Positions 6,992 to 14,434 of a DNA stretch of 34,074 bases are shown here, piece after piece (position 1 is the first letter of the stretch; the number at the start of each line of letters is the position of its first letter). Position numbers and translations under genes: made by a program. The notes below the pieces were generated by a model that had not been told where the DNA came from, made no database searches, and saw nothing but the letters and a program-made list of their open reading frames with translations. Source of the DNA: Runella sp. (GTDB taxonomy: Bacteria; Bacteroidota; Bacteroidia; Cytophagales; Spirosomataceae); NCBI GenBank assembly GCA_027486105.1, contig JAIXPV010000610.1, forward strand, positions 1 through 34,074, read 5' to 3'.

Positions 6992-8443
6992 CTACGCAAC
7001 AAACGGTTGCGGTGAGTTTGTTTCTGTTAATTGATTTGAAAAAGCCAACAATTCGGCCTCCCCAAAAGGTTTCCCCATGATTTGCAATCCCATTGGCAAT
7101 CCCTGCGCATCCACTCCGTTGGGAATGGAGATGGCTGGATTTCCTACTACGTTGGCCTGCACCGTAAAAATATCCGCCAAATACATTTGCAACGGGTCCT
7201 CGGTTTTATCTCCAATCGGGAAAGCCGTGGTGGGTGTAGTCGGCATCAGCAAGAAGTCGTATTTTTCAAATACCCGGTCAGTTTGTTCTTTCATCAACCG
7301 ACGTACTTTCTGGGCTTTGGTATAATAGGCATCATAATAACTCGCACTCAGGACAAACGTTCCTAACATAATCCGGCGCTTCACTTCCTTTCCAAAGCCT
7401 TCACTTCGTGATTTTTTATAAAGAGAAGTTAAATCTTCCGCTTTGTTACTTCTATGACCGTAACGTACCCCATCAAATCGGGAGAGATTTGAGCTGGATT
7501 CGGCCGTTGTAAGAATATAATACGTGGGAAGAATATACGAAAGTAAATCAAAATCCACCGGCTCTACCGTATGACCCTGCTCGCGAAGCACTTCCAATTT
7601 AGCCAACATGGCTTGCTTCATTTCGGGCTGCAACCCTTCACTTTCTACCCCCTCGCGCAGATATCCTATGCGCAGAGGATGTTTTAGAAGGCTCGATAGA
7701 TGCGTATAATCACCCACTGGTTGCGTTGAAACGGTACTGTCGAATTCGTCAGCACCAGCCATGATTTCTAGTAGTAGCGCCGCATCATCAATGCTTTTGG
7801 TAATGGGGCCTATGCAGTCAAATGAAGAACCATACGCTACCAGCCCCCAACGCGAAATGCGTCCATAAGTGGGCTTTAGACCAACCAGTCCACAAAAGGC
7901 CGCTGGTTGGCGCACTGAGCCACCCGTATCAGACCCCAGAGAAGCCAAACACATATCGGCCTGCACCGCTACTGCTGACCCTCCTGACGAGCCACCTGGC
8001 ACGCGGCTAACATCGGCGGCGTTTCTAACTACCCCAAAGGCCGAGTTCTCATTGGAAGAGCCCATGGCAAACTCATCGCAATTCTGACGCCCGATGATGA
8101 TGGCATCCTCGTCCAAAATGCGCTGCACGGCAGTAGCCGTAAATTGCGACACGAATCCATCCAGAATTTTACTACCTGCTTGTAAGCCGTGGTCTTTGTA
8201 GCACAATACATCTTTGATTCCAACCACCATTCCAGCCAAGCGTCCTGCTTTTCCTGCCGCAATTTTGTGGTCGATTTCTTCAGCGCGTTGCCGTGCTTCT
8301 TCCCCATAAACTGCCACAAAAGCATTCAATTGAGCGTTTTTCTCTTCAATATTTTTTAGATAATACGCTACCAACTGACGACACGAAACGGAACCGTCAT
8401 GCAAATCTGCCTGTATTTCACGAAGCGATGTGTAGTACTTCAA
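6992..8443 (-). CDS. gatA: Aspartyl/glutamyl-tRNA amidotransferase subunit A
   Basis: The 483-residue protein is a full-length amidase-signature enzyme. The Ser-cisSer-Lys triad is visible as Lys77 (VVGIKDVL), Ser152 (PGGSSGGSA) and nucleophile Ser176 (SDTGGSVRQPAAFCGLVG), in agreement with known GatA. With GatB and GatC it turns Glu-tRNA(Gln) or Asp-tRNA(Asn) into the amidated form, GatA releasing ammonia from glutamine. The start codon is TTG at 8441-8443: no in-frame ATG lies upstream before the hairpin, and the KYYTSLREIQADL opening fits the family. GatB and GatC are not in the window; scattered gat genes are usual in this phylum. tatA lies upstream, separated by a terminator. Confidence 0.95.
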   Translation of the reverse strand: MKYYTSLREIQADLHDGSVSCRQLVAYYLKNIEEKNAQLNAFVAVYGEEARQRAEEIDHKIAAGKAGRLAGMVVGIKDVLCYKDHGLQAGSKILDGFVSQFTATAVQRILDEDAIIIGRQNCDEFAMGSSNENSAFGVVRNAADVSRVPGGSSGGSAVAVQADMCLASLGSDTGGSVRQPAAFCGLVGLKPTYGRISRWGLVAYGSSFDCIGPITKSIDDAALLLEIMAGADEFDSTVSTQPVGDYTHLSSLLKHPLRIGYLREGVESEGLQPEMKQAMLAKLEVLREQGHTVEPVDFDLLSYILPTYYILTTAESSSNLSRFDGVRYGHRSNKAEDLTSLYKKSRSEGFGKEVKRRIMLGTFVLSASYYDAYYTKAQKVRRLMKEQTDRVFEKYDFLLMPTTPTTAFPIGDKTEDPLQMYLADIFTVQANVVGNPAISIPNGVDAQGLPMGLQIMGKPFGEAELLAFSNQLTETNSPQPFVA

Positions 8444-8488
8444 AACGAAAGGGAGTAAATAAGATAAACTTAGGTTGGCACAAAATAA

Positions 8489-8524
8489 AAAATCGGCAGT
8501 AGTGCTAACACTACTGCTGATTTT
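8489..8524 (-). terminator. Rho-independent terminator of tatA
   Basis: A 16-bp stem pairs 8489-8504 with 8509-8524 (arms AAAATCGGCAGTAGTG and CACTACTGCTGATTTT, one G-T wobble) around a 4-nt loop. On the minus strand it is followed by a T-rich tract. It lies 64 bp past the tatA stop and 46 bp before the gatA start, so gatA probably needs its own promoter. Confidence 0.85.
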
Positions 8525-8587
8525 AGGTGTTTGAGCTTATTTTACATTGTAACGTTGAAAAAAACGCCCAATGTATCAAACTTTGTT

Positions 8588-8791
8588 CTAGCGACTTACG
8601 TCGTCCAGTCCTTTTTCGATGTTTTCTTTTACCTCTTTAGAGGCGTCTTTAAATTCACGAATGCCTTTTCCCAACCCTTTCATGAGCTCAGGAATTTTTT
8701 TCGCTCCGAAAAGCAGCAATACGATAAGGCCAATCAAAAGGATTTCTTGTCCTCCAAGGCCTAAAAACAATAAGATCGAAAGCATATTCAT
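8588..8791 (-). CDS. tatA: Twin-arginine translocase subunit TatA/TatE
   Basis: The 67-residue protein has the TatA plan: a short N-terminal membrane helix (about residues 5-26, [21 protein letters not shown]), the FGxKKIPEL hinge, an amphipathic helix ([15 protein letters not shown]) and a charged tail. TatA forms the pore-like component of the pathway that exports folded proteins. No tatB or tatC is present in the window, but Bacteroidota commonly keep tatA alone beside gatA or other unrelated genes. It is preceded by 182 bp of AT-rich sequence with an inverted repeat and ends at a strong terminator, so it is probably monocistronic. Confidence 0.95.
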   Translation of the reverse strand: MNMLSILLFLGLGGQEILLIGLIVLLLFGAKKIPELMKGLGKGIREFKDASKEVKENIEKGLDDVSR

Positions 8792-8825
8792 TAGAAAAAT
8801 ACAGTTAGTGATTTGTTAGCTATGT

Positions 8826-8859
8826 GTTATTTGAAAACTGCGTTCAATTTTCAAATAAC
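8826..8859. repeat. 12-bp perfect inverted repeat between the DUF1232 gene and tatA
   Basis: GTTATTTGAAAA (8826-8837) and TTTTCAAATAAC (8848-8859) are perfect reverse complements around a 10-nt loop. It lies 114 bp after the stop of the DUF1232 gene and 34 bp before the tatA start on the minus strand. The stem is AT-rich and has no T-tract, so it may be a weak terminator, part of the tatA leader or a protein-binding palindrome. Confidence 0.5.
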
Positions 8860-8973
8860 TATTTTATTACTCTAATAAAACGAATCAAGAGGTCAATTTT
8901 ACCTTATGTTTTTTAAAATTTAACCCATTTTTAAGATTCTGTTTTGCAAAATTAACAACAATTTCTCGAAATA

Positions 8974-9414
8974 TCAGTCTATCGAGATGGTATTTCGTTT
9001 AGATTCCCATTCACGGAAGTCATTCAAGTCGGCACCAATGGCGTTAAAAAGCCATACAATGAGGGCAATATCATCGGTAAAACCCACCACTGGCAAAATA
9101 TCCGGGATAAAATCAATGGGTGAGAGAAAATAAATCAACACGGCAATAATGCGCGTCAGCGTTTTCCAAGGCACAATTCTATAGTCTCCTGTGGCATAAG
9201 CTTTGAGTAATCGTGTCAAAACCCCGACTTTTTCCCGCAAGGCTTCATAGCCCGCCCCTTTCAGCCCGTTGGTTTTGCTTAAAACATCACGTAAAAGCTG
9301 CAAAAGACTGCCCGTGTTGCGCGCGTAACGGCCCGCTTTGCCCATCGCAGTTTTAAAAAAAACAGACTTCAATACCCGTACAAGAATATTATCAGTAGTA
9401 GACCCAGAAGGCAT
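8974..9414 (-). CDS. YkvA/DUF1232-family membrane protein
   Basis: This 146-residue protein carries the DUF1232 (YkvA) core in its C-terminal half, about residues 85-125: a hydrophobic segment ending FLSPIDFIPDILPVVGFTDD, followed by IALIVWLFNAI. The FxxPIDxIPDxxPxxGxxDD motif is the family hallmark. The N-terminal half is basic and helical. The biochemical role of the family is not established. It stands alone, with AT-rich spacers of 100 bp or more on both sides. Confidence 0.88.
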   Translation of the reverse strand: MPSGSTTDNILVRVLKSVFFKTAMGKAGRYARNTGSLLQLLRDVLSKTNGLKGAGYEALREKVGVLTRLLKAYATGDYRIVPWKTLTRIIAVLIYFLSPIDFIPDILPVVGFTDDIALIVWLFNAIGADLNDFREWESKRNTISID

Positions 9415-9428
9415 TTTTTACTTAAAAG

Positions 9429-9475
9429 TTTAATGTTTATAAGTTATTTTTAATCTACAACCTATAAACGTTAAA
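9429..9475. repeat. 13-bp imperfect inverted repeat upstream of the DUF1232 gene
   Basis: TTTAATGTTTATA (9429-9441) pairs with TATAAACGTTAAA (9463-9475) with a single G-T wobble and a 21-nt spacer. It lies 14 bp upstream of the DUF1232 start codon and downstream of the DinB gene. It could be a terminator-like element for the DinB gene or an operator. Confidence 0.35.
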
Positions 9476-9526
9476 TACATTAAAAAGATTTATAAACCCT
9501 CTAAAATTAAATTTTGTAAAGGTTCA

Positions 9527-10063
9527 TTATTCCGCAATCCATCCTTCACGCAAGCATAGCTGGTGGATGTGCTCATAGTGGTGCTCGCTGTGCCAAGCAT
9601 ACATAGCCACCACTTCTTGTAAGGCAAATACACGCTTTGTTTCGGGATGAAAATAGGTACGCCGCAATTCAGTTTCGGTCAGTGAATTAAGCAGCATGAC
9701 CCAACGCAAATGCAGGTATTTTAGCAACTGCAACGACCAGTCTAAGGGCGCGCCTTTCCCGTCGGCCAGCTCCGCCCACAGCGCCTCTTCATACGGTTTG
9801 ATGAAGGGATTATCTTCGGTAAGTGCCAATTTAAAACGAATATAGGCATTCATGTGGCTATCGGCCACGTGGTGAACTGTTTGAGCGACCGTCCACCCTC
9901 CAGGGCGATACGGGGTCTCTAATTGACTCTCACTTAACGGATTAACGATATTAAACAGTTTGGAAGGCAAAGCACTGATGGTCTGAATCTGAGATTTGGT
10001 TTCAGCCATTGTGTATGTTTTACCAGTTTGAAACCGACCGATAGGATATTTGAGTGATTCCAT
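9527..10063 (-). CDS. DinB/YfiT-family putative metal-dependent hydrolase or thiol transferase
   Basis: The 178-residue protein matches the Bacillus YfiT/BstA type of the DinB-like four-helix bundle. The start is supported by the conserved N-terminal LKYPIGRF. The metal-binding triad is visible as His65 (QTVHHVADSH), His158 and His162 (AWHSEHHYEHI). Relatives bind nickel or zinc and some move bacillithiol onto electrophiles; the substrate here is unknown. It lies 40 bp downstream of the cupin gene in the same direction and may be co-transcribed with it. Confidence 0.88.
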   Translation of the reverse strand: MESLKYPIGRFQTGKTYTMAETKSQIQTISALPSKLFNIVNPLSESQLETPYRPGGWTVAQTVHHVADSHMNAYIRFKLALTEDNPFIKPYEEALWAELADGKGAPLDWSLQLLKYLHLRWVMLLNSLTETELRRTYFHPETKRVFALQEVVAMYAWHSEHHYEHIHQLCLREGWIAE

Positions 10064-10102
10064 GCGCTTTTAAATTGTCATTTTAACGTACTGCTATTTT
10101 AT

Positions 10103-10609
10103 TTATCTTCCAAAATCATCCTGCACACGCACGATATCCTCTTCATCTGAGGGGTTTGTAGCATCGGTATGTTGCCAAATTTCGGCCAAAATACCCCATT
10201 CTGCCAATCCAACCAGTCGATGACGCTCTCCCTGTTTCAAAACAATCAGCTCACCAGGCTGATAGGATTTCACTTCGGTTTCTGCGTCGGTTTCACTCGT
10301 CACCACGCCCACTGTACCCGACACTACTCGCCAGATTTCGGCGCGGCGGTGGTGGTATTGCCATGAGAGGCGCTTTTCGGGCGCTACTACCAGAATTTTT
10401 GGGCTTAATTTTTGGGTAATTTGCAAAGAAGAAAGTTCTACGGTTGGAAAATAGGTAGCCGCAAATTGAGGGGTTTGCGACTCGTCCAAGACAAAAAAGC
10501 CTCCCCAAGGGCGAGTTTGATCTTCTTTCACAACGTTGAATCCTTGCTCAGCCAAGGAGGCTGCAATCTTCGAAAATACTTCCTGTTTTGTGGGTACAAT
10601 CGGTTCCAT
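10103..10609 (-). CDS. Cupin-domain protein, type II mannose-6-phosphate isomerase-like
   Basis: The 168-residue protein contains one cupin barrel at about residues 32-160. The opening RPWGGFFVLDE, the first cupin motif YHHRRAEIWRVVSG (His86, His87, Glu91) and the second motif PGELIVLKQGERHRL (His130) resemble the C-terminal metal-binding domain of type II phosphomannose isomerases. Similar stand-alone proteins in Bacteroidota are often named phosphoheptose or mannose-6-phosphate isomerase. The enzyme activity is not proven by the sequence; binding of a sugar phosphate is inferred. It is divergent from lpxH, sharing an 86-bp intergenic region. Confidence 0.82.
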   Translation of the reverse strand: MEPIVPTKQEVFSKIAASLAEQGFNVVKEDQTRPWGGFFVLDESQTPQFAATYFPTVELSSLQITQKLSPKILVVAPEKRLSWQYHHRRAEIWRVVSGTVGVVTSETDAETEVKSYQPGELIVLKQGERHRLVGLAEWGILAEIWQHTDATNPSDEEDIVRVQDDFGR

Positions 10610-10666
10610 TAAAAAAATGATATAGGTGAAGCGTAAAGTTAGAAAAATCTTGTAAAGTAATCTCCG

Positions 10667-10674
10667 TATTTTTG
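10667..10674 (+). promoter_or_regulatory. Candidate -7 element (TATTTTTG) for lpxH
   Basis: TATTTTTG matches TAnnTTTG and ends 21 bp before the lpxH ATG. The nearest upstream TTG (10650-10652) leaves only 14 bp, shorter than the usual 19-23 bp, so the -33 element is doubtful. Confidence 0.4.
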
Positions 10675-10695
10675 CCCGAATTTTAAACTATTCTC

Positions 10696-11508
10696 ATGTC
10701 TTACCCACAGCTAGAAGTTTCGTTACCTACCCATAAAAAAATTTATTTCGCCTCTGATTTCCACCTCGGTGCCCCAAATCATGCCGAAAGTATGGTTCGT
10801 GAACGACGCCTAGTACGCTGGCTGGAGTCGATTCGGCAGGACGCCCAACTGATATGCTTAGTGGGTGATTTATTTGATTTTTGGTACGAACACCGCCGGG
10901 TTGTTCCACAAGGGTTTGTGCGGTTTATGGGAAAATTAGCGGAGCTTACCGATGCTGGAATTCAAATCATTGCCTTCCCGGGCAATCATGACATGTGGAT
11001 GAGCGGGTATTTTGAAAAAGAATTGAATATTCAAACGTTCCGAGAGCCGCTCGAATTATCAGTCAACGCTCAAGCGAACACAACTCATTTTTTTATCACC
11101 CACGGTGACGGGCGCGGCCCAGGAGACCACTCGTATAAAGTGCTTCAACGAGTATTTGAAAGCAACGTTGCCCGGTGGTCTTTCGGCAATATTCTTCATC
11201 CTGATTGGGCCCTTTGGCTAGGACAAACTTGGGCAAGTTATAGTTGGCGTAAAAACGACAAAGCCATCAAACCTAAGTTTCTAGGCGAAGAAAAGGAATG
11301 GTTATTACTGTACGCTAAAGAAGAAGAGAAAAAAGCACACCACGATTACTATGTGTTTGGACACCGCCACATTGAACTAGATTACCCCGTCAATGAACAA
11401 AGCCGTATTTTTATCTTAGGCGATTGGATTGTTGACAATACCTACGCTGTGTTTGACGGTACTGCCATGAAGTTGCATAATTATCCCCACCGCAGTCCAG
11501 AAAAGTAA
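10696..11508 (+). CDS. lpxH: UDP-2,3-diacylglucosamine diphosphatase
   Basis: The 270-residue protein is a calcineurin-like phosphoesterase with all expected metal ligands: Asp21 and His23 (ASDFHLG), Asp58 (GDLFDFW), Asn97-His98 (PGNHDMW), His136 (THGDG), and His223 and His225 (FGHRHIE). LpxH hydrolyses UDP-2,3-diacylglucosamine to lipid X and UMP at the inner face of the cytoplasmic membrane, the fourth step of lipid A synthesis. The length is close to known LpxH (about 240) with a slightly longer C-terminal part. It is a lone plus-strand gene, convergent with the next gene only 3 bp away. Confidence 0.93.
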   Translation: MSYPQLEVSLPTHKKIYFASDFHLGAPNHAESMVRERRLVRWLESIRQDAQLICLVGDLFDFWYEHRRVVPQGFVRFMGKLAELTDAGIQIIAFPGNHDMWMSGYFEKELNIQTFREPLELSVNAQANTTHFFITHGDGRGPGDHSYKVLQRVFESNVARWSFGNILHPDWALWLGQTWASYSWRKNDKAIKPKFLGEEKEWLLLYAKEEEKKAHHDYYVFGHRHIELDYPVNEQSRIFILGDWIVDNTYAVFDGTAMKLHNYPHRSPEK

Positions 11509-11511
11509 TTG

Positions 11512-12240
11512 TTATTTTTTCATAACATCCTGACGAGTAATATTTTCTCTTGGTGCTTGATTGAGAATCGACCGATATTCTTTCTTTTTCAGATCACCGT
11601 TTTTGACAGAATTGATGAATTTAGCCCAAGCAAAGGGATTTAAGAACGGAATTGCCGTAGTAAAACTTCGGTTGGCGGCATTATCCCGTCCGAATATCTG
11701 CTGATCCATGAAATTTCGATAGTTACCCGCCGCACTCAGCGGTGTCACTGCTGCCATCTGCATTAGCAACTCCTGCCGGGTATTTTGTTCAAGATTGGCC
11801 CGTTCAAATTCATCTGGTAACTTCATAGTCACAAACGCCTTCTTGAATTCTTCTTCGGTGGCATACGGATAGACTTTTACTTCCGCCAACGTTTTGACGT
11901 CTTCTTTCATCAGAATAATGGCCGAATAAGATTCCTCCATGTGCCGACGAGGAATGATGTGGTATTGTTTTTGGTAGCCCAAATAACTGAACACAATACT
12001 GTCGCCCGGAAATACGGGCAACGCAAAATAGCCACCTTCATCGGCCAGCGTTCCTCGGCCAGCCCGCGGTATTAAAATATAGGCTTTACCCAAGGTTTGT
12101 GTTCCTTTTACGCCTACTACCCTTCCCGTAAACATAATACTTTTGACCTGGCCTTGCGCTTTTACTTCCGACGAAGTCACTGCACTCACCAGTATCGCCA
12201 ATATCAAAATAAGGAAGTTGTATTTTATATTAAGTTGCAT
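11512..12240 (-). CDS. Secreted protein with carboxypeptidase-regulatory-like domain
   Basis: The 242-residue protein has a signal peptide (first ~28 residues, ending EVKAQ). A carboxypeptidase-regulatory-like beta-sandwich spans about residues 36-115: GRVVGVKGTQTLGKAYILI, then GTLADEGGYFALPVFPGDSI and FSYLGYQKQ. The rest is polar and helical with no known domain. Such domains cap SusC-type receptors, but here no plug or barrel follows, so it is a stand-alone periplasmic or outer-membrane-associated protein of unknown role. Its stop codon nearly abuts that of lpxH. cdsA lies upstream, 54 bp away, in the same direction. Confidence 0.87.
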   Translation of the reverse strand: MQLNIKYNFLILILAILVSAVTSSEVKAQGQVKSIMFTGRVVGVKGTQTLGKAYILIPRAGRGTLADEGGYFALPVFPGDSIVFSYLGYQKQYHIIPRRHMEESYSAIILMKEDVKTLAEVKVYPYATEEEFKKAFVTMKLPDEFERANLEQNTRQELLMQMAAVTPLSAAGNYRNFMDQQIFGRDNAANRSFTTAIPFLNPFAWAKFINSVKNGDLKKKEYRSILNQAPRENITRQDVMKK

Positions 12241-12293
12241 GATTTACTTTTTATATTCCTGACTCAAACGCCCTATTTGTTTAACGCCTAAGT

Positions 12294-13127
12294 TCAAGAA
12301 AAAATTTTAACAAATGTCACAATAAAGGGTGTGGAAAGTAATAACCCGTCAAATCGGTCTAAAAACCCCCCATGACCTGGAATCGTACTCCCTGAATCTT
12401 TGATTGCAATACTTCGTTTGAACAACGACTCCACAAGGTCGCCCAAAGTACTTGAAACCACCATTAGCGCTCCAATACAGTACCATTCCCACGGACGGTG
12501 TGAGGTAAAATAAGTACCCAATTCAAACGCAACTATTCCCGCCAACAAAGCCCCTCCTGCGGCCCCTTCCCATGATTTTTTGGGAGATACGCGTTCAAAT
12601 AATTTCCGTTTTCCAAAATAAGTTCCTGCAAAATAAGCTCCGATGTCGGTAGCCCAAAGCAACAACAAACAACCCAACACAATTTCGTAGTTGTACGTGC
12701 CGCCGCGCATAGCCAGTACACTTAAAAGAGAAAAAGGAATAGCAACGTAAATAATACCCAAAAAAGTGAAGGCAATATTCTGAAAAGGTTTGAGATCTCG
12801 CTTTTTATAGAGCTTAATGAAGAATATCATCGTCACCATGGGGCTAATAAGAAAATAGTTTTGAAAATCAACGATTTCCTTCTCAATCAAAAAAGTAATG
12901 ACGTTGATAAATACCCCGCACATGGTGCCATAATACGTCAGCGGCTGATTTCCATCCAACCCAAGAAGTTTATAAAATTCGAGTTGTGTAAAGATACTTA
13001 TACCACAGAAAAGCAACAGAAAGGTCCAATCGGCGTATAAAATTGCACCCACGATGATAGACACCCCAGCTATGGCGGCAATGATGCGTTGTTGTAAATT
13101 TGAAAGACTATCCAAACGAGATTTCAT
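12294..13127 (-). CDS. cdsA: Phosphatidate cytidylyltransferase
   Basis: The 277-residue protein is a polytopic membrane protein with about seven to eight hydrophobic segments. It has the CDP-diglyceride synthase motifs: SPKKSWEGAAGGALLAG near residue 178 and the C-terminal signature spanning DSGSTIPGHGGFLDRFDGLL near 240-260 with its conserved Asp pair. It makes CDP-diacylglycerol from phosphatidate and CTP, the precursor of phosphatidylethanolamine and other phospholipids. Its ATG overlaps the end of the DUF2007 gene by 20 bp, which suggests translational coupling in one transcript with the upstream protease gene. Confidence 0.95.
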   Translation of the reverse strand: MKSRLDSLSNLQQRIIAAIAGVSIIVGAILYADWTFLLLFCGISIFTQLEFYKLLGLDGNQPLTYYGTMCGVFINVITFLIEKEIVDFQNYFLISPMVTMIFFIKLYKKRDLKPFQNIAFTFLGIIYVAIPFSLLSVLAMRGGTYNYEIVLGCLLLLWATDIGAYFAGTYFGKRKLFERVSPKKSWEGAAGGALLAGIVAFELGTYFTSHRPWEWYCIGALMVVSSTLGDLVESLFKRSIAIKDSGSTIPGHGGFLDRFDGLLLSTPFIVTFVKIFS

Positions 13128-13320
13128 TCACTACAATTGTTTTGGCAATGATAGCATCTTTCACGGGAACATACAACTCACATTTTCCAAAATGGTAACT
13201 GCTATCCTGTTTATTGATGATTACAGCCGAGATTCCTTGTTGTTCTAAATACTCACGCACAATTTCGGCACGGTGCTGAAAACTTGTTTCAAAAACTTTT
13301 TCCCAGTTGCTAGGTACCAT
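13108..13320 (-). CDS. DUF2007-family small protein (putative signal-transducing protein)
   Basis: The 70-residue soluble protein has the DUF2007 pattern: an opening strand (WEKVFETSF), a helix that starts at a conserved region (RAEIVREYLEQQGISAVIIN) and a second strand-helix pair (CELYVPVKDAIIAKTIV). The fold resembles ferredoxin-like or PII-like small domains; the family has no established function. It overlaps the CPBP protease gene by 11 bp and cdsA by 20 bp, so the three are almost certainly one operon. Confidence 0.85.
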   Translation of the reverse strand: MVPSNWEKVFETSFQHRAEIVREYLEQQGISAVIINKQDSSYHFGKCELYVPVKDAIIAKTIVVNEISFG

Positions 13321-14278
13321 TCTTCAGATTGCTTCGTTGAGAAATTACTTTTAGATTGAATAATAGTACAGCCGTCAATACGAATGAAAGAACCGCTCCA
13401 ATCCACGATACCGACGATTCTGCTGAGGATATTTCAAAATCAAGCACTTTGCGGTGAGACAGAAATATGGCCAAAACCGTGAGTCCATTATTAATAAAAT
13501 GAGCTAAAATGGGTGCCCATAAATTTCGAGTCCAAAAATACAAATAACCAAACATTGCCCCCAGAAGCAATCTGGGCACAAATCCATAAAATTGGAGGTG
13601 AATAGCGCTAAACAAAGCCGCAGTCAACCAAACAGAAGCATGTACATCCCTAATTTTATGAAATATCTTCCGCTGAATAATTCCTCTGAATAATACTTCT
13701 TCGCCAATGGCTGGAATCACTGCAATGACACACAAAGCAACGCCAAATTTGAGCCAAGAATCGAAGTCGGTCAAAAACTGCGTCATGCCCGCCAATTCAT
13801 CTTCTTTGTAGCGCATCCAATTTTCAACCCGCTGTAGGCCGTCGGGCAAATGAAGGTGGCTGTTCCATTCAATAATCCAACTGTTGAGCGGCAGAAAAGC
13901 AATGACCGTAAATAAAACCAGCGCCATGGTCAAAAAGGAAGGAGCTGGTCGACTTATAAACTCTTCCACCCGGTGCTGTTCAGACCAACGCCAATAAACA
14001 ACGCCAGGAATCAGAAATGTAAAAAGGTGGGAAACGGAGTGGAGTACCATTAAATACCACCACGCATGGTTAAACAACTCGGGCTCCTGAATCATCTGCG
14101 AAATTTGCTCTAAATTTGTTGGCCCGCCAAGGAGCGCACCAATCAGAAGAATCATAAGCATAGCCACAATATTACCGATAGACATTCCAAGCAAAACCAG
14201 CCCAAGCAATAACATCACATTGCGCCAGGGAGGGCGTTGCGGCACGCTATGAATAATTTCTGGCTGAATTTCTTCCAC
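13310..14278 (-). CDS. CPBP-family intramembrane metalloprotease
   Basis: The 322-residue protein has about eight membrane segments. The CPBP (Abi/CAAX-protease-like) motifs are all there: EEVLFR (Glu193, Glu194, Arg198), the second motif His227 in SAIHLQFYG, and HFINN (His260, Asn263, Asn264). Such enzymes are glutamate-type intramembrane proteases; known members process prenylated proteins or bacteriocin-related substrates. The target here is unknown. The start is GTG at 14276-14278, with an in-frame stop two codons upstream; Met22 would be the next choice. It is the first gene of the DUF2007-cdsA operon. Confidence 0.9.
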   Translation of the reverse strand: MEEIQPEIIHSVPQRPPWRNVMLLLGLVLLGMSIGNIVAMLMILLIGALLGGPTNLEQISQMIQEPELFNHAWWYLMVLHSVSHLFTFLIPGVVYWRWSEQHRVEEFISRPAPSFLTMALVLFTVIAFLPLNSWIIEWNSHLHLPDGLQRVENWMRYKEDELAGMTQFLTDFDSWLKFGVALCVIAVIPAIGEEVLFRGIIQRKIFHKIRDVHASVWLTAALFSAIHLQFYGFVPRLLLGAMFGYLYFWTRNLWAPILAHFINNGLTVLAIFLSHRKVLDFEISSAESSVSWIGAVLSFVLTAVLLFNLKVISQRSNLKNGT

Positions 14279-14383
14279 GGGTCAGGGTTTTAAAAGTATA
14301 CAAAAATAATATTACCCACAAAAATACGACACCTCACTATATTTATAAGTTAAAATATATAGAAATACACCATTTCAATAAAA

Positions 14384-14416
14384 AAGCAGGCTTCTAGAAT
14401 CCCTAAAAGCCTGCTT
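14384..14416 (-). terminator. Rho-independent terminator of infB
   Basis: AAGCAGGCTT (14384-14393) and AAGCCTGCTT (14407-14416) form a perfect 10-bp stem with a 13-nt loop, followed in the minus direction by a T run. It begins 19 bp past the infB stop codon and closes the rimP-nusA-infB operon. Confidence 0.88.
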
Positions 14417-14434
14417 AATATTATAATTGAAAAT

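Noticed and set aside
8947-8954. TAATTTTG on the minus strand as a tatA promoter
   Set aside because: It fits TAnnTTTG, but no TTG lies at the right distance and the leader would be over 140 nt; AT-rich sequence gives such matches often.
14301-14326. Two TATTTTTG matches upstream of the CPBP gene as promoters
   Set aside because: Both lack a -33 TTG at 19-23 bp and lie in very AT-rich DNA, so I do not list them as features.
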